DNA of 64,000 nt. Origin: Gluconobacter kanchanaburiensis NBRC 103587. Lineage in GTDB: Bacteria; Pseudomonadota; Alphaproteobacteria; Acetobacterales; Acetobacteraceae. The position numbers were made by a program, and so were the translations under genes. Position 1 is the first letter of the stretch. Each line of letters opens with the position of its first letter. A model generated the notes under the pieces. That model had not been told where the DNA came from. It worked only from the letters and a program-made list of their open reading frames with translations, and ran no database searches. Shown here in pieces: positions 34,393 through 43,344 of this stretch. Where the stretch lies: contig NZ_BJVA01000001.1 in the NCBI RefSeq assembly GCF_007988905.1, forward strand, positions 248,001 to 312,000, in the 5' to 3' direction.

Positions 34393-35754
34393 ATGGCGAG
34401 GGATCTCGACAACACCGGCCTTATGGGGGAGCTGCGTCGTATGGCGCGGACCTCCGGCGCGGTTGGCGGTATTGCGGCACGGATGGCGGGTAATCGTCTG
34501 GGCTTCAAGACGGACAAGGGCGTTCATGCAGAGGGCTTGAAGTCGGCGTTGGGAAACCTCAAGGGGCCACTGATGAAGGCGGCTCAGCTTCTCTCCACTA
34601 TTCCCGGTGCGTTGCCGGATGAGTATGCCGAAGAGCTGGCGCATCTGCAGTCCAATGCACCGCCGATGGGTTGGAGCTTCGTGCGCCGTCGCATGCAGGC
34701 CGAGCTTGGCGCTGGTTGGGAAAAGCATTTCCGTTCTTTTAGCCATGAGGCCGTGGCGGCGGCGTCGCTTGGGCAGGTGCACCGGGCGCGTCTGGTCGAT
34801 GGGCGGGAAGTGGCGTGCAAGTTGCAGTACCCGGACATGCAGGCCGCTGTAGATTCGGATCTACGGCAGTTCCGGGCGGCTTTGGGTATTTACAAGCAGT
34901 TCGAGACGACGATCCGTCAGGATGAGGTTTACACCGAACTTGCGGACCGACTGCGCGAAGAGCTGGATTATCGGCGTGAAGCGAGCCATCTGCGGCTTTA
35001 TCGGGACATGCTTTCCGAAACGCCCGAAGTCACGGTTCCGGCGCCGGTTGAAGAACTGTCCACCGGGCGGCTGCTGACGATGGGTTGGGTGAGCGGGCGC
35101 AGCATGCGGACGGTTCTGGGAGAGAATCTGCCGCTTGAGGATCGCAATGCGATGGCGACCGCGCTGTTCAAGGCCTGGTACACGCCGGTTTATCGTTATG
35201 GTGTCATTCACGGCGATCCGCATATGGGTAATTTTACCGTGCGGGACGATTATGGCCTGAATCTGCTGGATTTCGGAGCTGTTCGGATTTTCTCGCCGCG
35301 CTTTGTGGAGGGGATCATTGATCTGTTCAAGGCGCTGCGGGAGAATAACGAGGAACTGGCGTTCCACGCTTACAGTAAGTGGGGATTTGTCGGGATTTCG
35401 CGTGAAACGGCGAATGTCTTGAATGAATGGGCGCGGTTCTTCTACCGGCCGCTGATGACGGACCGCGTGTGTTCCATGCAGGAAAGTAATGATCCGGCGG
35501 AGGCACGTCAGGTTCTTGAGAAGGTCTATGACGGGCTCAAGCGAACGGGGGGGGTGAGGCTGCCACGTGAGTTTGTGCTGATGGATCGTTCGGCGATCGG
35601 GCTGGGGAGCGCGTTCCTGCGTCTGGAGGCGCGTCTGAACTGGCACAACATGTTTGAAGAACTGATCGAGGGCTTCGATGTGAATGTGCTTGCTGCGCGT
35701 CAGAAGGAGGCTTTGGAGAAGGCAAAGGTGCCACCGGCGCTGTCTACGCTCTGA
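34393..35754 (+). CDS. ABC1/AarF (UbiB-like) family atypical kinase
   Basis: Atypical protein-kinase-like ATPase of 453 residues. It has the family features: KGPLMKAAQLLS, an analogue of the KxGQ inhibitory motif read here as KAAQ; an Ala-rich nucleotide loop AAASLGQVHRA; catalytic HGDPHMGNF; and metal-binding LDFGAVR. Bacterial relatives act in ubiquinone synthesis or lipid/quinone handling. No C-terminal membrane helices like those of E. coli UbiB are seen, so it is not a clear UbiB orthologue. It follows pepF by 8 bases and ends just before a strong terminator. Confidence 0.9.
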   Translation: MARDLDNTGLMGELRRMARTSGAVGGIAARMAGNRLGFKTDKGVHAEGLKSALGNLKGPLMKAAQLLSTIPGALPDEYAEELAHLQSNAPPMGWSFVRRRMQAELGAGWEKHFRSFSHEAVAAASLGQVHRARLVDGREVACKLQYPDMQAAVDSDLRQFRAALGIYKQFETTIRQDEVYTELADRLREELDYRREASHLRLYRDMLSETPEVTVPAPVEELSTGRLLTMGWVSGRSMRTVLGENLPLEDRNAMATALFKAWYTPVYRYGVIHGDPHMGNFTVRDDYGLNLLDFGAVRIFSPRFVEGIIDLFKALRENNEELAFHAYSKWGFVGISRETANVLNEWARFFYRPLMTDRVCSMQESNDPAEARQVLEKVYDGLKRTGGVRLPREFVLMDRSAIGLGSAFLRLEARLNWHNMFEELIEGFDVNVLAARQKEALEKAKVPPALSTL

Positions 35755-35776
35755 GGGGTTTTGGGTCATGAAAGAA

Positions 35777-35810
35777 GGGCGCTTCCTTTGCGGGAAGCGT
35801 CCTTTTTTTT
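35777..35810 (+). terminator. Rho-independent terminator of pepF-ABC1 kinase unit
   Basis: Stem GGGCGCTTCC (35777-35786) with GGAAGCGTCC (35793-35802), including one G-U pair, 6-base loop, then eight T (35803-35810). It marks the border between ordinary high-GC DNA and the AT-rich islet downstream. Confidence 0.88.
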
Positions 35811-35949
35811 GATGTAAGGCAGGTCTTCTAGGGGAAGTCTTCAGAAGTATTTCCATTGGTGTATGAATTCTGGAGTAGTATCCTGATCTTCATACGTGCG
35901 AGTCTTTTTTATTTTTTTTGATTTCAGGTGTGGAAATGGAGATAAGAGT

Positions 35950-36513
35950 ATGTCGGGTGATGAGAATAATGATTTCTATAAAAATCTGTTAATTGGTCGG
36001 ATTGGCGAGCAGATTCTGGAAAGCATATTTGCCGAGGCTGGTGCTCCGCTTGCTCGATTTGGGATCGAAGCGAATTTCCCAACATTACAATATGGTCTTC
36101 AAAGGAAGATGACTGGCTGTGAGGAAAAGGGAACGAATTTATTTTTACGAAGGATGCCAGATTATGCGTTTGATAGTAAAGGTGCGCCTCTCCTCATTGA
36201 AGTGAAAACTTCTGCCTCAAGGCAGTACAAAACCCTCAGTGTAGAAGACTACAAAGCATATGAAGCCTGGGGTTCATTAATATTCATTATTTATTTGGGC
36301 GAGGATGCCCCCGGGATTTATGTCGTCCGTGATTGGGGAAAAAATCATGGAGGCGGTTATTATGCTGCTGCCCAGAGCGAAAAATATGGGCAATCCCAAT
36401 CAGTTGCGATCTATGAAGATGATCGGTTCAAGGACCTGATTACCAAGGATCTTGTCGACAGGCACATTGGTTATTTCTGGGAAATCGTTACGACCCTTAA
36501 TAACGATTCCTAG
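35950..36513 (+). CDS. PD-(D/E)XK nuclease-fold protein in an AT-rich islet
   Basis: 187-residue protein, no exact family recognised. The elements of a PD-(D/E)XK nuclease core are in order: Glu20 in the first helix (LIGRIGEQILESIF), Pro70-Asp71 (RRMPDYAFDSKG), and Glu84-Val-Lys86 (PLLIEVKTSAS). This resembles the restriction/resolvase-type fold; DNA cleavage is inference only. ATG 35950 has GGAG in GTGGAAATGGAGATAAG before it; the longer GTG 35896 start is Phe-rich and unlikely. Three 60-base lines counted by eye (36001-36180) give 43% GC, well below the neighbours, suggesting transfer. It stands alone between a terminator and a minus-strand gene, with no methylase or partner. Confidence 0.75.
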   Translation: MSGDENNDFYKNLLIGRIGEQILESIFAEAGAPLARFGIEANFPTLQYGLQRKMTGCEEKGTNLFLRRMPDYAFDSKGAPLLIEVKTSASRQYKTLSVEDYKAYEAWGSLIFIIYLGEDAPGIYVVRDWGKNHGGGYYAAAQSEKYGQSQSVAIYEDDRFKDLITKDLVDRHIGYFWEIVTTLNNDS

Positions 36514-36571
36514 AATTTATGAGGCCGGAAGTTCTGAAAAATAACCACTATCGGTATGTGCGGGCCTGACC

Positions 36572-36599
36572 CTGCCCAAAGAGTGTTTTCTTGGGGCAG
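36572..36599. other. Stem-loop between PD-(D/E)XK gene and coiled-coil gene
   Basis: Arms CTGCCCAAAGA (36572-36582) and TCTTGGGGCAG (36589-36599) pair with one mismatch around a 6-base loop. No T tract follows on the plus strand, so it is only a possible terminator between two convergent genes. Confidence 0.35.
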
Positions 36600-36610
36600 T
36601 GAAAGGGCAT

Positions 36611-37024
36611 TCAGAAGATTTCCTTGATGAGGTCGTTGCCGATGCTGAAACCGGCACCGGCTTCTACAGACCGGGCGAAGCCGGAATTCAGGATGTTTGA
36701 GATGAAGCTGTTATCCGGCACCGGCTGTACGGCCTGAACAGGAGCCTGCGGGTTGGGAGCGGCATAGACTGACTGTGCGCCATAATCGGGTTGGGCGTTG
36801 GACAGGGCAGCGTGGAGTTGCTGAAGCAGGTTCGTGACCTGCTGCTGTTCGGCCTGGAAGGCGAGGGCGAGTTCGCGCAGGTCGAGGGACCATTCGCGGG
36901 CCTGCATGTCGCCGGTCTGGGCAGCGGCCTGCATTTTGGAGCCGAGAGCCTGAAGCGCCTGTGCGGATTGCTGGGCCTGCTGCTGGAGCTGGTTGTAGGT
37001 CTGTTCGATCGTCTGGACGTCCAT
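36611..37024 (-). CDS. Hypothetical Gln/Ala-rich coiled-coil protein
   Basis: 137 residues, no family recognised. The first 90 are Gln- and Ala-rich and predicted helical (EQTYNQLQQQAQQSAQALQ ... FQAEQQQVTNLLQQLHAAL), probably a coiled coil. A Pro/Ala linker (YAAPNPQAPVQAVQPVPD) and a conserved-looking Gly-rich tail follow (GFARSVEAGAGFSIGNDLI). ATG 37024 is preferred since GAAGGAAAAA precedes it by 6 bases; a longer frame to 37084 is unsupported. It is divergent from uvrB, with 164 bases between the starts. A surface or envelope role is guesswork. Confidence 0.75.
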   Translation of the reverse strand: MDVQTIEQTYNQLQQQAQQSAQALQALGSKMQAAAQTGDMQAREWSLDLRELALAFQAEQQQVTNLLQQLHAALSNAQPDYGAQSVYAAPNPQAPVQAVQPVPDNSFISNILNSGFARSVEAGAGFSIGNDLIKEIF

Positions 37025-37191
37025 GACGGTTTTTCCTTCAAAGAGACATGGGCGTTGATACCGCCGGGTCGCGAGTCTCTCCATACCTTTCAGAAATAAA
37101 ATGTCATAAAGATACGCAGGCGGAATGCTGGCAGCCAGAGTCTCTCAGCGTGCCTCTTGCCCTGCGTGCTGCTGTTTCCCATCTTGCCATG

Positions 37192-39405
37192 ATGGCCACA
37201 AAACCGACTTCTTCCGTTCGCAACGCTGCCTCCATGCCGCTGACGCAGTTTCTTCCCGAGAGGCAGCCCGTCAAACCCAAGACGCGCAGGCTCGTCGTCA
37301 AGTCGGATTACGAGCCCGCGGGCGATCAGCCGACGGCGATTGCGGAGCTTGTGCAGGGCGTTGAGGGCGGTGAGCGGGACCAGGTCCTGCTGGGTGTCAC
37401 GGGATCTGGTAAGACGTTCAGCATGGCGAAAGTCATTGAGGCGACGCAGAAGCCGACGCTGATTCTGGCGCCGAACAAGACACTTGCGGCGCAGCTTTAC
37501 GGGGAGATGAAGCAGTTCTTCCCGGATAATGCGGTCGAGTATTTTGTGTCTTACTACGATTACTACCAGCCGGAGGCGTATGTGCCGCGGTCGGACACGT
37601 ATATCGAGAAGGACAGCCAGATCAACGAGCAGATCGACCGGATGCGCCATGCCGCCACGCAGGCTCTGCTGGAGCGTAATGACGTTATTATCGTGGCGTC
37701 CGTCTCCTGTATTTACGGCATTGGCTCGGTCGAGACGTATTCGAAGATGGTGGTGCGGCTTGAGGTTGGCGGGTCCATTGACCGAGAGCGGCTGATCAAA
37801 GCGCTGGTGGAGTTGCAGTACCGACGCAATGACGCGGCGTTCGAGCGCGGGACGTTCCGGGTGCGGGGCGAGCAGATCGATATTTTCCCGGTGCAGAACG
37901 AGGACCGGGCCTGGCGCGTGTCGCTGTTTGGAGACGAGATCGATCAGATTGTCGAGTTCGATCCGCTAACGGGGAACAAGACGGCGGATCTGGCGGAAAT
38001 CAGCGTTTATGCGAACTCGCATTACGTGACGCCGCGGCCGACGCTCAATCAGGCGATGATCGGGATCAAGAACGAGCTTCGGCAGCGTTTGGCGCAGTTT
38101 ACCGAAGACGGAAAACTGTTGGAGGCGGAGCGTCTGTCGCAGCGGACCGCTTTCGATCTGGAAATGATCGAGACGACCGGGGCGTGCAAGGGGATCGAGA
38201 ACTACTCGCGCTATCTGTCGGGGCGTGGGCCAGGGGATCCGCCGCCGACATTGTTTGAATACCTACCGGAAGATGCACTGCTGATCGTGGATGAAAGTCA
38301 CGTCACGGTACCGCAGATTGGTGGCATGGAGCGTGGGGACAGGGCGCGGAAAAGCGTGCTGTCGGATTATGGGTTCCGCCTGCCGTCCTGCATCGATAAC
38401 CGTCCTTTGGCCTTCGGGGAGTGGAATGCGTTTCGGCCACAGTCGATTTTCGTGTCGGCGACGCCGGGGCCGTGGGAAATGGAGCAGACAGGCGGTGTGT
38501 TTGCCGAGCAGATCATCCGTCCGACGGGGCTGATTGATCCGGTGACGGATGTACGGCCTGTCGAAGGTCAGGTCGATGATCTGCTGCATGAATGTCGGGA
38601 TGCGATCAGCAAGGGTGGTCGCGTACTGGTGACGACGCTGACCAAGCGGATGGCCGAGGATCTGACGGACTATCTGGGTGAGGCGGGCGTCAAGGTTCGG
38701 TATCTGCATTCGGATGTGGATACGCTGGAGCGGATTGAGATCATTCGTGATCTGCGGCTCGGGGCGTTTGACGTGTTGGTGGGGATTAACCTGCTGCGTG
38801 AGGGGCTGGATATTCCGGAATGTTCGGTCGTAGCCATTCTCGATGCGGATAAGGAAGGGTTCCTGCGGTCCAAGACGTCGCTGATCCAGACGATCGGGCG
38901 TGCGGCGCGCAATGTCGATGGGCGTGTGCTGCTTTATGCGGACAAGATGACGGACAGTCTGAAATACGCGATCGAGGAGACGGCGCGGCGTCGGGCCAAG
39001 CAGACGGAATGGAATGAGGCGCACGGGATTACGCCGATGACGGTGCGTTCGAAGATTGGCGATGCGCTGTCGTCGGTGTTCGAGCAGGACTATGTCACCG
39101 TCGCGCCGGATGGGGCCGGGGATACGGAGCAGTTTGTTGGCAAGTCGCTGCCGGCGACGATTCAGGATCTGGAAAAGCGAATGCGGGAGGCTGCGGCCAA
39201 TCTGGACTTCGAGCAGGCCGCCCGGTTGCGTGACGAGGTCAAGCGTCTGGAAGCGATCGATATGGGGCTGGAGCCGCCGCCGATTGCCAACTCGACCGCT
39301 GGAAGACCCGGTGCGCGTAAGGCTCCGAAGACGCCTGTGCCTTTGGGGCCGGGTGGGGGCGGGTATGATCCTGCCAAGAAGAAACGCGGTCGGGGAGGCC
39401 GCTGA
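37192..39405 (+). CDS. uvrB: Excinuclease ABC subunit B
   Basis: Damage-verifying helicase-like subunit of nucleotide excision repair. Motifs: Walker [14 protein letters not shown], the beta-hairpin [16 protein letters not shown] box [10 protein letters not shown], motif [17 protein letters not shown] and QTIGRAARN, and a UvrC-binding UVR domain near the end ([25 protein letters not shown]). ATG 37192 or 37189 gives 737-738 residues with a short Ser/Thr-rich N-terminus before [12 protein letters not shown]; the frame continues to 37048 without support. The basic Gly-rich tail ends RGRGGR. No LexA-type box was recognised upstream. greB begins one base after the stop. Confidence 0.97.
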   Translation: MATKPTSSVRNAASMPLTQFLPERQPVKPKTRRLVVKSDYEPAGDQPTAIAELVQGVEGGERDQVLLGVTGSGKTFSMAKVIEATQKPTLILAPNKTLAAQLYGEMKQFFPDNAVEYFVSYYDYYQPEAYVPRSDTYIEKDSQINEQIDRMRHAATQALLERNDVIIVASVSCIYGIGSVETYSKMVVRLEVGGSIDRERLIKALVELQYRRNDAAFERGTFRVRGEQIDIFPVQNEDRAWRVSLFGDEIDQIVEFDPLTGNKTADLAEISVYANSHYVTPRPTLNQAMIGIKNELRQRLAQFTEDGKLLEAERLSQRTAFDLEMIETTGACKGIENYSRYLSGRGPGDPPPTLFEYLPEDALLIVDESHVTVPQIGGMERGDRARKSVLSDYGFRLPSCIDNRPLAFGEWNAFRPQSIFVSATPGPWEMEQTGGVFAEQIIRPTGLIDPVTDVRPVEGQVDDLLHECRDAISKGGRVLVTTLTKRMAEDLTDYLGEAGVKVRYLHSDVDTLERIEIIRDLRLGAFDVLVGINLLREGLDIPECSVVAILDADKEGFLRSKTSLIQTIGRAARNVDGRVLLYADKMTDSLKYAIEETARRRAKQTEWNEAHGITPMTVRSKIGDALSSVFEQDYVTVAPDGAGDTEQFVGKSLPATIQDLEKRMREAAANLDFEQAARLRDEVKRLEAIDMGLEPPPIANSTAGRPGARKAPKTPVPLGPGGGGYDPAKKKRGRGGR

Positions 39406-39406
39406 T

Positions 39407-39910
39407 ATGGCTGAAAAGACGCCGCTTTCGCATTATCTGTCGCCGAAAGGTGCGGCGGTGATGCGCGCTGAACTGAAGGAACTGGCGCAGAAGGAACGGC
39501 CACGTATTGTGGAGATCGTGTCCTGGGCGGCCAGCAATGGGGATCGTTCGGAGAACGCCGACTATCAGTACGGTAAGCGCAGGCTACGGGAAATCGACCG
39601 GCGGATGCGGTTTCTGGGCAAGCGTCTGGAAAATGCGGTGATTGTCGATCCCGCAGGGCAGACCACGCGGGACCGTGTGTTTTTCGGTGCGACCGTGACC
39701 TATGTGGACGAAGATGACGTCGAGCACACGGTGACGATCCTCGGCGTGGACGAGTCCGATTTGGCGCGTGGCGAGGTCAGTCTGGTCTCGCCGGTGGCGC
39801 GGGCACTGATGCGGACGCGCGTCGGAGACGTTGCGATGTTGCAGACGCCGCGCGGACCGGTCGAGATCGAAATCCTGAAGATCTCCTATCCCGTGGCGGT
39901 AGCGGCCTGA
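39407..39910 (+). CDS. greB: Transcription elongation factor GreB
   Basis: Stimulates cleavage of backtracked RNA in the polymerase active site. The 167-residue protein has the N-terminal coiled coil with the acidic tip in ASNGDRSENADYQYGKRRL (Asp/Glu pair near residues 45-48). The GreB-type sequence RRLREIDRRMRFLGKRLE follows, then the FKBP-like C-terminal domain. This block separates it from GreA. ATG 39407 follows the uvrB stop by one base with GGGGAGG (39392-39398) upstream. Confidence 0.94.
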   Translation: MAEKTPLSHYLSPKGAAVMRAELKELAQKERPRIVEIVSWAASNGDRSENADYQYGKRRLREIDRRMRFLGKRLENAVIVDPAGQTTRDRVFFGATVTYVDEDDVEHTVTILGVDESDLARGEVSLVSPVARALMRTRVGDVAMLQTPRGPVEIEILKISYPVAVAA

Positions 39911-40004
39911 CGTTTGACGCGTGGCAGGGGCGTGGCTTTGAAAAAGTACGACCTGCGTTTACACAGACTGTTCCACTCCCATTTCCCCGGACCGGAGTTT
40001 CCTG

Positions 40005-40982
40005 ATGTCCCGTTCTCTTCGCGTTGCTGTTCAGATGGATCCCTTGGAGTCCGTCAATATTGATGGTGACTCCACGTTTGCGATGATGCTTGAGGCGCAG
40101 GCGCGCGGCTATGAACTGTGGGTCTATCCGGTGACGACGCTGAGCCTTGTCGAAGGACAGGGACGTGGCGGGCGTGTTCAGGCGCGGGCGCGGCCGGTTG
40201 AAGTACGGCGCGAGCGTGGTAATCATGCGACATTCGGCGAAGAGCAGGTTCTGGATCTGGGGCAGACGGATGTGATCCTGATGCGTCAGGACCCGCCGTT
40301 CGACATGGGCTACATTACCGCGACGCACATACTCGAGCATATTCATGGCGTGGGTGAGGGGTGGTCGCTGGTGGTGAATGACCCGGTGGCTGTTCGGAAT
40401 GCACCCGAAAAGCTGCTGGTGACGCATTTCCCGCATCTGATGCCGCCGACGCTCGTGACCTGGGATGCGCGCGAAATTCTGGCCTTCCGGGAAAAATATC
40501 ACGATCTGATTGTCAAGCCACTGTTCGGCAATGGCGGGGCCGGAATTTTCCGGATCAAGCCGGATGATGAAAACCTGGGGGCGCTGCTGGAAATGCACTT
40601 CGCCCGCTCACGCGAGCCCCTCATGATCCAGCGTTATGAGCCAGCCGTCCGTCAGGGCGACAAGCGGATCATTCTGGTCGATGGAGAGGCGATTGGAGCG
40701 ATCAATCGCGTCCCGGCCACCGGCGAGGCACGTTCGAACATGCATGTGGGCGGTCGGGCCATGAGTGTAGAACTGACGCCGCGGGATCGTGAAATCTGTG
40801 AAGCGATCGGGCCGTATCTGCGGGATCACGGACTGATTTTCACGGGGATCGATGTAATCGGCAACTGGTTGACGGAAATCAACGTGACGTCCCCCACAGG
40901 CTTGCAGGAACTGGATCGTTTCGACGGGATCAACAGCGCGGGGCTGATCTGGGACGCGATTGAAAGACGCGTCAGGGAATAA
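40005..40982 (+). CDS. gshB: Glutathione synthetase
   Basis: ATP-grasp ligase joining gamma-glutamylcysteine and glycine. The 325-residue protein has LRVAVQMDPLESVNIDGDST at the N-terminus, RQDPPFDMGYITATHIL, the ATP-grasp elements IVKPLFGNGGAGIFRI (Gly-rich loop) and VDGEAIGAINRVPATGEARS, and the metal-binding ITEINVTSPTG-type ending (WLTEINVTSPTGLQEL). Length matches the family (about 315). It is separated by 94 bases from greB. Glutathione users in the window include glyoxalase I and a glutathione-peroxidase-like protein. Confidence 0.96.
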   Translation: MSRSLRVAVQMDPLESVNIDGDSTFAMMLEAQARGYELWVYPVTTLSLVEGQGRGGRVQARARPVEVRRERGNHATFGEEQVLDLGQTDVILMRQDPPFDMGYITATHILEHIHGVGEGWSLVVNDPVAVRNAPEKLLVTHFPHLMPPTLVTWDAREILAFREKYHDLIVKPLFGNGGAGIFRIKPDDENLGALLEMHFARSREPLMIQRYEPAVRQGDKRIILVDGEAIGAINRVPATGEARSNMHVGGRAMSVELTPRDREICEAIGPYLRDHGLIFTGIDVIGNWLTEINVTSPTGLQELDRFDGINSAGLIWDAIERRVRE

Positions 40983-41025
40983 GTCGCGTCCTGATCCGTG
41001 CTTACGGGCGGGCGTTCCGCGCGGA

Positions 41026-41220
41026 TCAGTTGTGCTTCTGGGTTTCTTTTGACGGAGGGGCGTAATTCAGCGGTTCAACCGTGTCGTCATCTGTTTGAGG
41101 AAGGGGCGTGTCTTTCTCGAAGCGGTTGACAAACCAGGCCCTGATTGGCTCACGGAAATAGAGACTGTAGAGCGCTGCCCAGATGACAAATGTGATGAAA
41201 GCAAGAAAATAGGTCGTCAC
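41026..41220 (-). CDS. Small hypothetical single-pass membrane protein
   Basis: 64 residues; one N-terminal membrane helix (TYFLAFITFVIWAALYSLYF), a basic stretch (REPIRAWFVNRFEKD) and an acidic, proline-containing tail. By the positive-inside pattern the tail is probably cytoplasmic. The GTG start at 41220 has GAGGACAG before it. No family recognised. It is convergent with gshB (43 bases) and divergent from pmtA. Confidence 0.6.
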   Translation of the reverse strand: MTTYFLAFITFVIWAALYSLYFREPIRAWFVNRFEKDTPLPQTDDDTVEPLNYAPPSKETQKHN

Positions 41221-41386
41221 GACTGTCCTCTCTGGTCTGCTTCGAGATGCGCCTTCGAAACGTCATGCGCACTGCGTGTCTTGCCAGATGCATGTCCGGG
41301 AGGGCAAGAAGGTGCCAATTGAACATGTTCCGGACAGCTTTGGCCCCCTTTGCGGGCAGAGCGGACAGAGAAGGTCTCATATCACC

Positions 41387-42067
41387 ATGTCCTCAACCCT
41401 ATCCCCGCGCTCGGCACTGGACGCGGAAGCCGTCAAGACGGCCTATCGTCGTTGGGCCCGCGTTTACGACACTGTTTTTGGCGGTATTTCGGGATACGGA
41501 CGCAAGAGGGCAGTCGCCGCGGTCAATGCACTGCCGGGCGAGAGGGTTCTGGAAGTCGGGGTTGGAACGGGGCTTGCCCTGCCGTCTTATTCCCAGAGCA
41601 AGCGCATTACGGGAATCGATCTGTCTGAGGATATGCTTGAGCGTGCACGCATGCGCGTTCTGCAGGAGCATCTGACCAATGTCGATGATCTCCTTGAAAT
41701 GGACGCAGAAGCGACGACTTTCGAGGACGACAGTTTCGATATTGCCGTTGCGATGTTTGTCGCCTCGGTCGTCCCGCATCCGGACCGCCTGCTGGCCGAG
41801 CTGAAACGGGTCGTAAAGCCCGGCGGCCATATTCTGTTCGTTAATCATTTTCTGGCCACTGGCGGATTGCGTCTGTCTGTCGAACGCGGCATGGCGAGAG
41901 CCTCCCGTTCCCTGGGCTGGCATCCCGATTTCGCCATTGAGTCGCTTCTCCCCCCCGAAGATCTGCGTCGCGCGACGCTGACACCGGTTCCACCCGCCGG
42001 ACTGTTTACACTCGTGACATTGCCGCAATGCGAGAGTAAAAGCGACGCAGCAGCCCTGGTCGCCTGA
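41387..42067 (+). CDS. pmtA: Phosphatidylethanolamine N-methyltransferase
   Basis: SAM-dependent class I methyltransferase that makes phosphatidylcholine from phosphatidylethanolamine. From ATG 41387 (MSSTLSPRSALDAEAVKTAY) it has 226 residues. Motif I is VLEVGVGTGLALPSY, followed by ITGIDLSEDMLERAR and the post-I acidic loop. The N-terminal YRRWARVYDTVFGGISGYGR matches the Rhodobacter-type PmtA signature and separates it from UbiE. Phosphatidylcholine is a major lipid of acetic acid bacteria, which fits the organism. The upstream frame to 41276 is unsupported. Confidence 0.88.
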   Translation: MSSTLSPRSALDAEAVKTAYRRWARVYDTVFGGISGYGRKRAVAAVNALPGERVLEVGVGTGLALPSYSQSKRITGIDLSEDMLERARMRVLQEHLTNVDDLLEMDAEATTFEDDSFDIAVAMFVASVVPHPDRLLAELKRVVKPGGHILFVNHFLATGGLRLSVERGMARASRSLGWHPDFAIESLLPPEDLRRATLTPVPPAGLFTLVTLPQCESKSDAAALVA

Positions 42068-42153
42068 TCGGCGTTTGGTTCCGCACGTGTGTCGGCGCCG
42101 AGTATTCCGACGCTCGCTGCGGTATTCCTAAGTTAGGGACCGACTACGCGATC

Positions 42154-43344
42154 ATGATTTATCCGGCCGTCGATACTGCTCCAGATACTGCCTCGCTCCG
42201 TTCCGGCCGCCGAGTCGGAACGTCTTTTATTCTGCTGGCATTATTCGCCGGACTTCTGGGCGGCTCTCTTGCTCTGCCGGTTCTTCAGCAGCACCCGACA
42301 AGTGGGCAGGCTTTTTGCCACGGAATTCTGATGACGTTCTTCGTCATGTGTCCTGCGGCGCTGGGTGGGTTTGGGCAATGGCTTCTTCCCTCAGCTCTTG
42401 GTGTGGATCGCACGATGTTGCGAGGCATGACCATGGCCGGTTTCGGATTTCTTTCCGCGGGTGTGGTGCTTCTCCCGGTACTGCCTTTTGTCGCTCTTCT
42501 ACTCTGGTCCGTCGGAATTCTGGCCGTCGCAATTGATGTCATCACAACCTGCCTTGAAAGCCGGACGTGCCGCTTCCGGGACATGGCACCGCTTGTCTGG
42601 TCGCTGCTTGCGACGGCATGCAGTGTGGTTCTTGTGGCACCGGTGCTGGCAGCCGTCGTGACGCGCGGCATGATGGACGGCATAACCACTACCGCTTTGA
42701 TCGAGACGCTCCATTTGCCTGAAATGGCCCTGATGCTGACACCGGCCCTCGGTCTGGTGACGTCCGCTCTGCTGCCGCGTTCCGATGCTTCGGGCGTGAC
42801 CTCCGCGGTCTCACCCTATGTCTTCGGGATGATGGGCGTCGGTGGTCCTCTTCTGTGGATGGACGGCCTGTATGGGGCGCTTCCGGCAACGGTAGGGTCC
42901 AGTCTGTTGGTTGTTACACAGGTCGTTCCATCAATTGTTCTGATCGCTGCGCTGTGCCGGGATGTCTGGCGTCACAAACGCGACCTTGACGGTGCGGTGC
43001 TCTGGGCAAGCGGCAGTATCCTGCTGTTTGCGGCCGGTTGGCTTTCGGACTGGTTTCCGGCCCATTCCAGCGACCATTCCGCTGTCGCATTTGGCGGTAT
43101 CATGGCGCTTTGCGGTGGGTTCTATGCTTGGGTCGAGATGCTGCTCCCCGGTCGTATTCCAGCGATGATGAACCGTCTCCATGCTGCTCTGATGCTGACC
43201 GGGGCGTTCTGCTCGATCGTGCCAGCTTTCATGGTTTATGGAGAAATCCTCATGGGTATTAGCCTGCTGGCTTTTGGTCTGCTGGGGTTGTTTCTGTTGA
43301 GGGAGAGCGGACGTACCCGAATTTCTATTCGGGTTTCCGCATGA
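42154..43344 (+). CDS. Degenerate heme-copper oxidase subunit I (CtaD-like), probably not an oxidase
   Basis: 396-residue membrane protein with about 11-12 hydrophobic segments that follows cytochrome c oxidase subunit I in order. RRVGTSFILLALFAGLLGGS and FCHGILMTFFVMCPAALGGF (His56 at the low-spin heme position of TAHGLIMIFF) are clear. MAPLVWSLLATACSVVLVAP matches too, as does GGFYAWVEMLLPGRIPAMMN near the end. HPEVY has become HLPEM, the CuB pair of AHHM is replaced by WMDG, and the K-channel lysine block is missing. HFHYV reads SSDHS, so the high-spin heme His is lost while His308 may keep the low-spin ligand. It is intact, about 130 residues short, and overlaps ctaB by 4 bases. A reused heme or assembly protein is inference. 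Confidence 0.75.
   Translation: MIYPAVDTAPDTASLRSGRRVGTSFILLALFAGLLGGSLALPVLQQHPTSGQAFCHGILMTFFVMCPAALGGFGQWLLPSALGVDRTMLRGMTMAGFGFLSAGVVLLPVLPFVALLLWSVGILAVAIDVITTCLESRTCRFRDMAPLVWSLLATACSVVLVAPVLAAVVTRGMMDGITTTALIETLHLPEMALMLTPALGLVTSALLPRSDASGVTSAVSPYVFGMMGVGGPLLWMDGLYGALPATVGSSLLVVTQVVPSIVLIAALCRDVWRHKRDLDGAVLWASGSILLFAAGWLSDWFPAHSSDHSAVAFGGIMALCGGFYAWVEMLLPGRIPAMMNRLHAALMLTGAFCSIVPAFMVYGEILMGISLLAFGLLGLFLLRESGRTRISIRVSA

Noticed and set aside
41321-41330. GAACATGTTC palindrome upstream of pmtA as an SOS/LexA box
   Set aside because: The alphaproteobacterial LexA site is GTTC-N7-GTTC; this 10-base palindrome has the wrong spacing and no SOS gene beside it.
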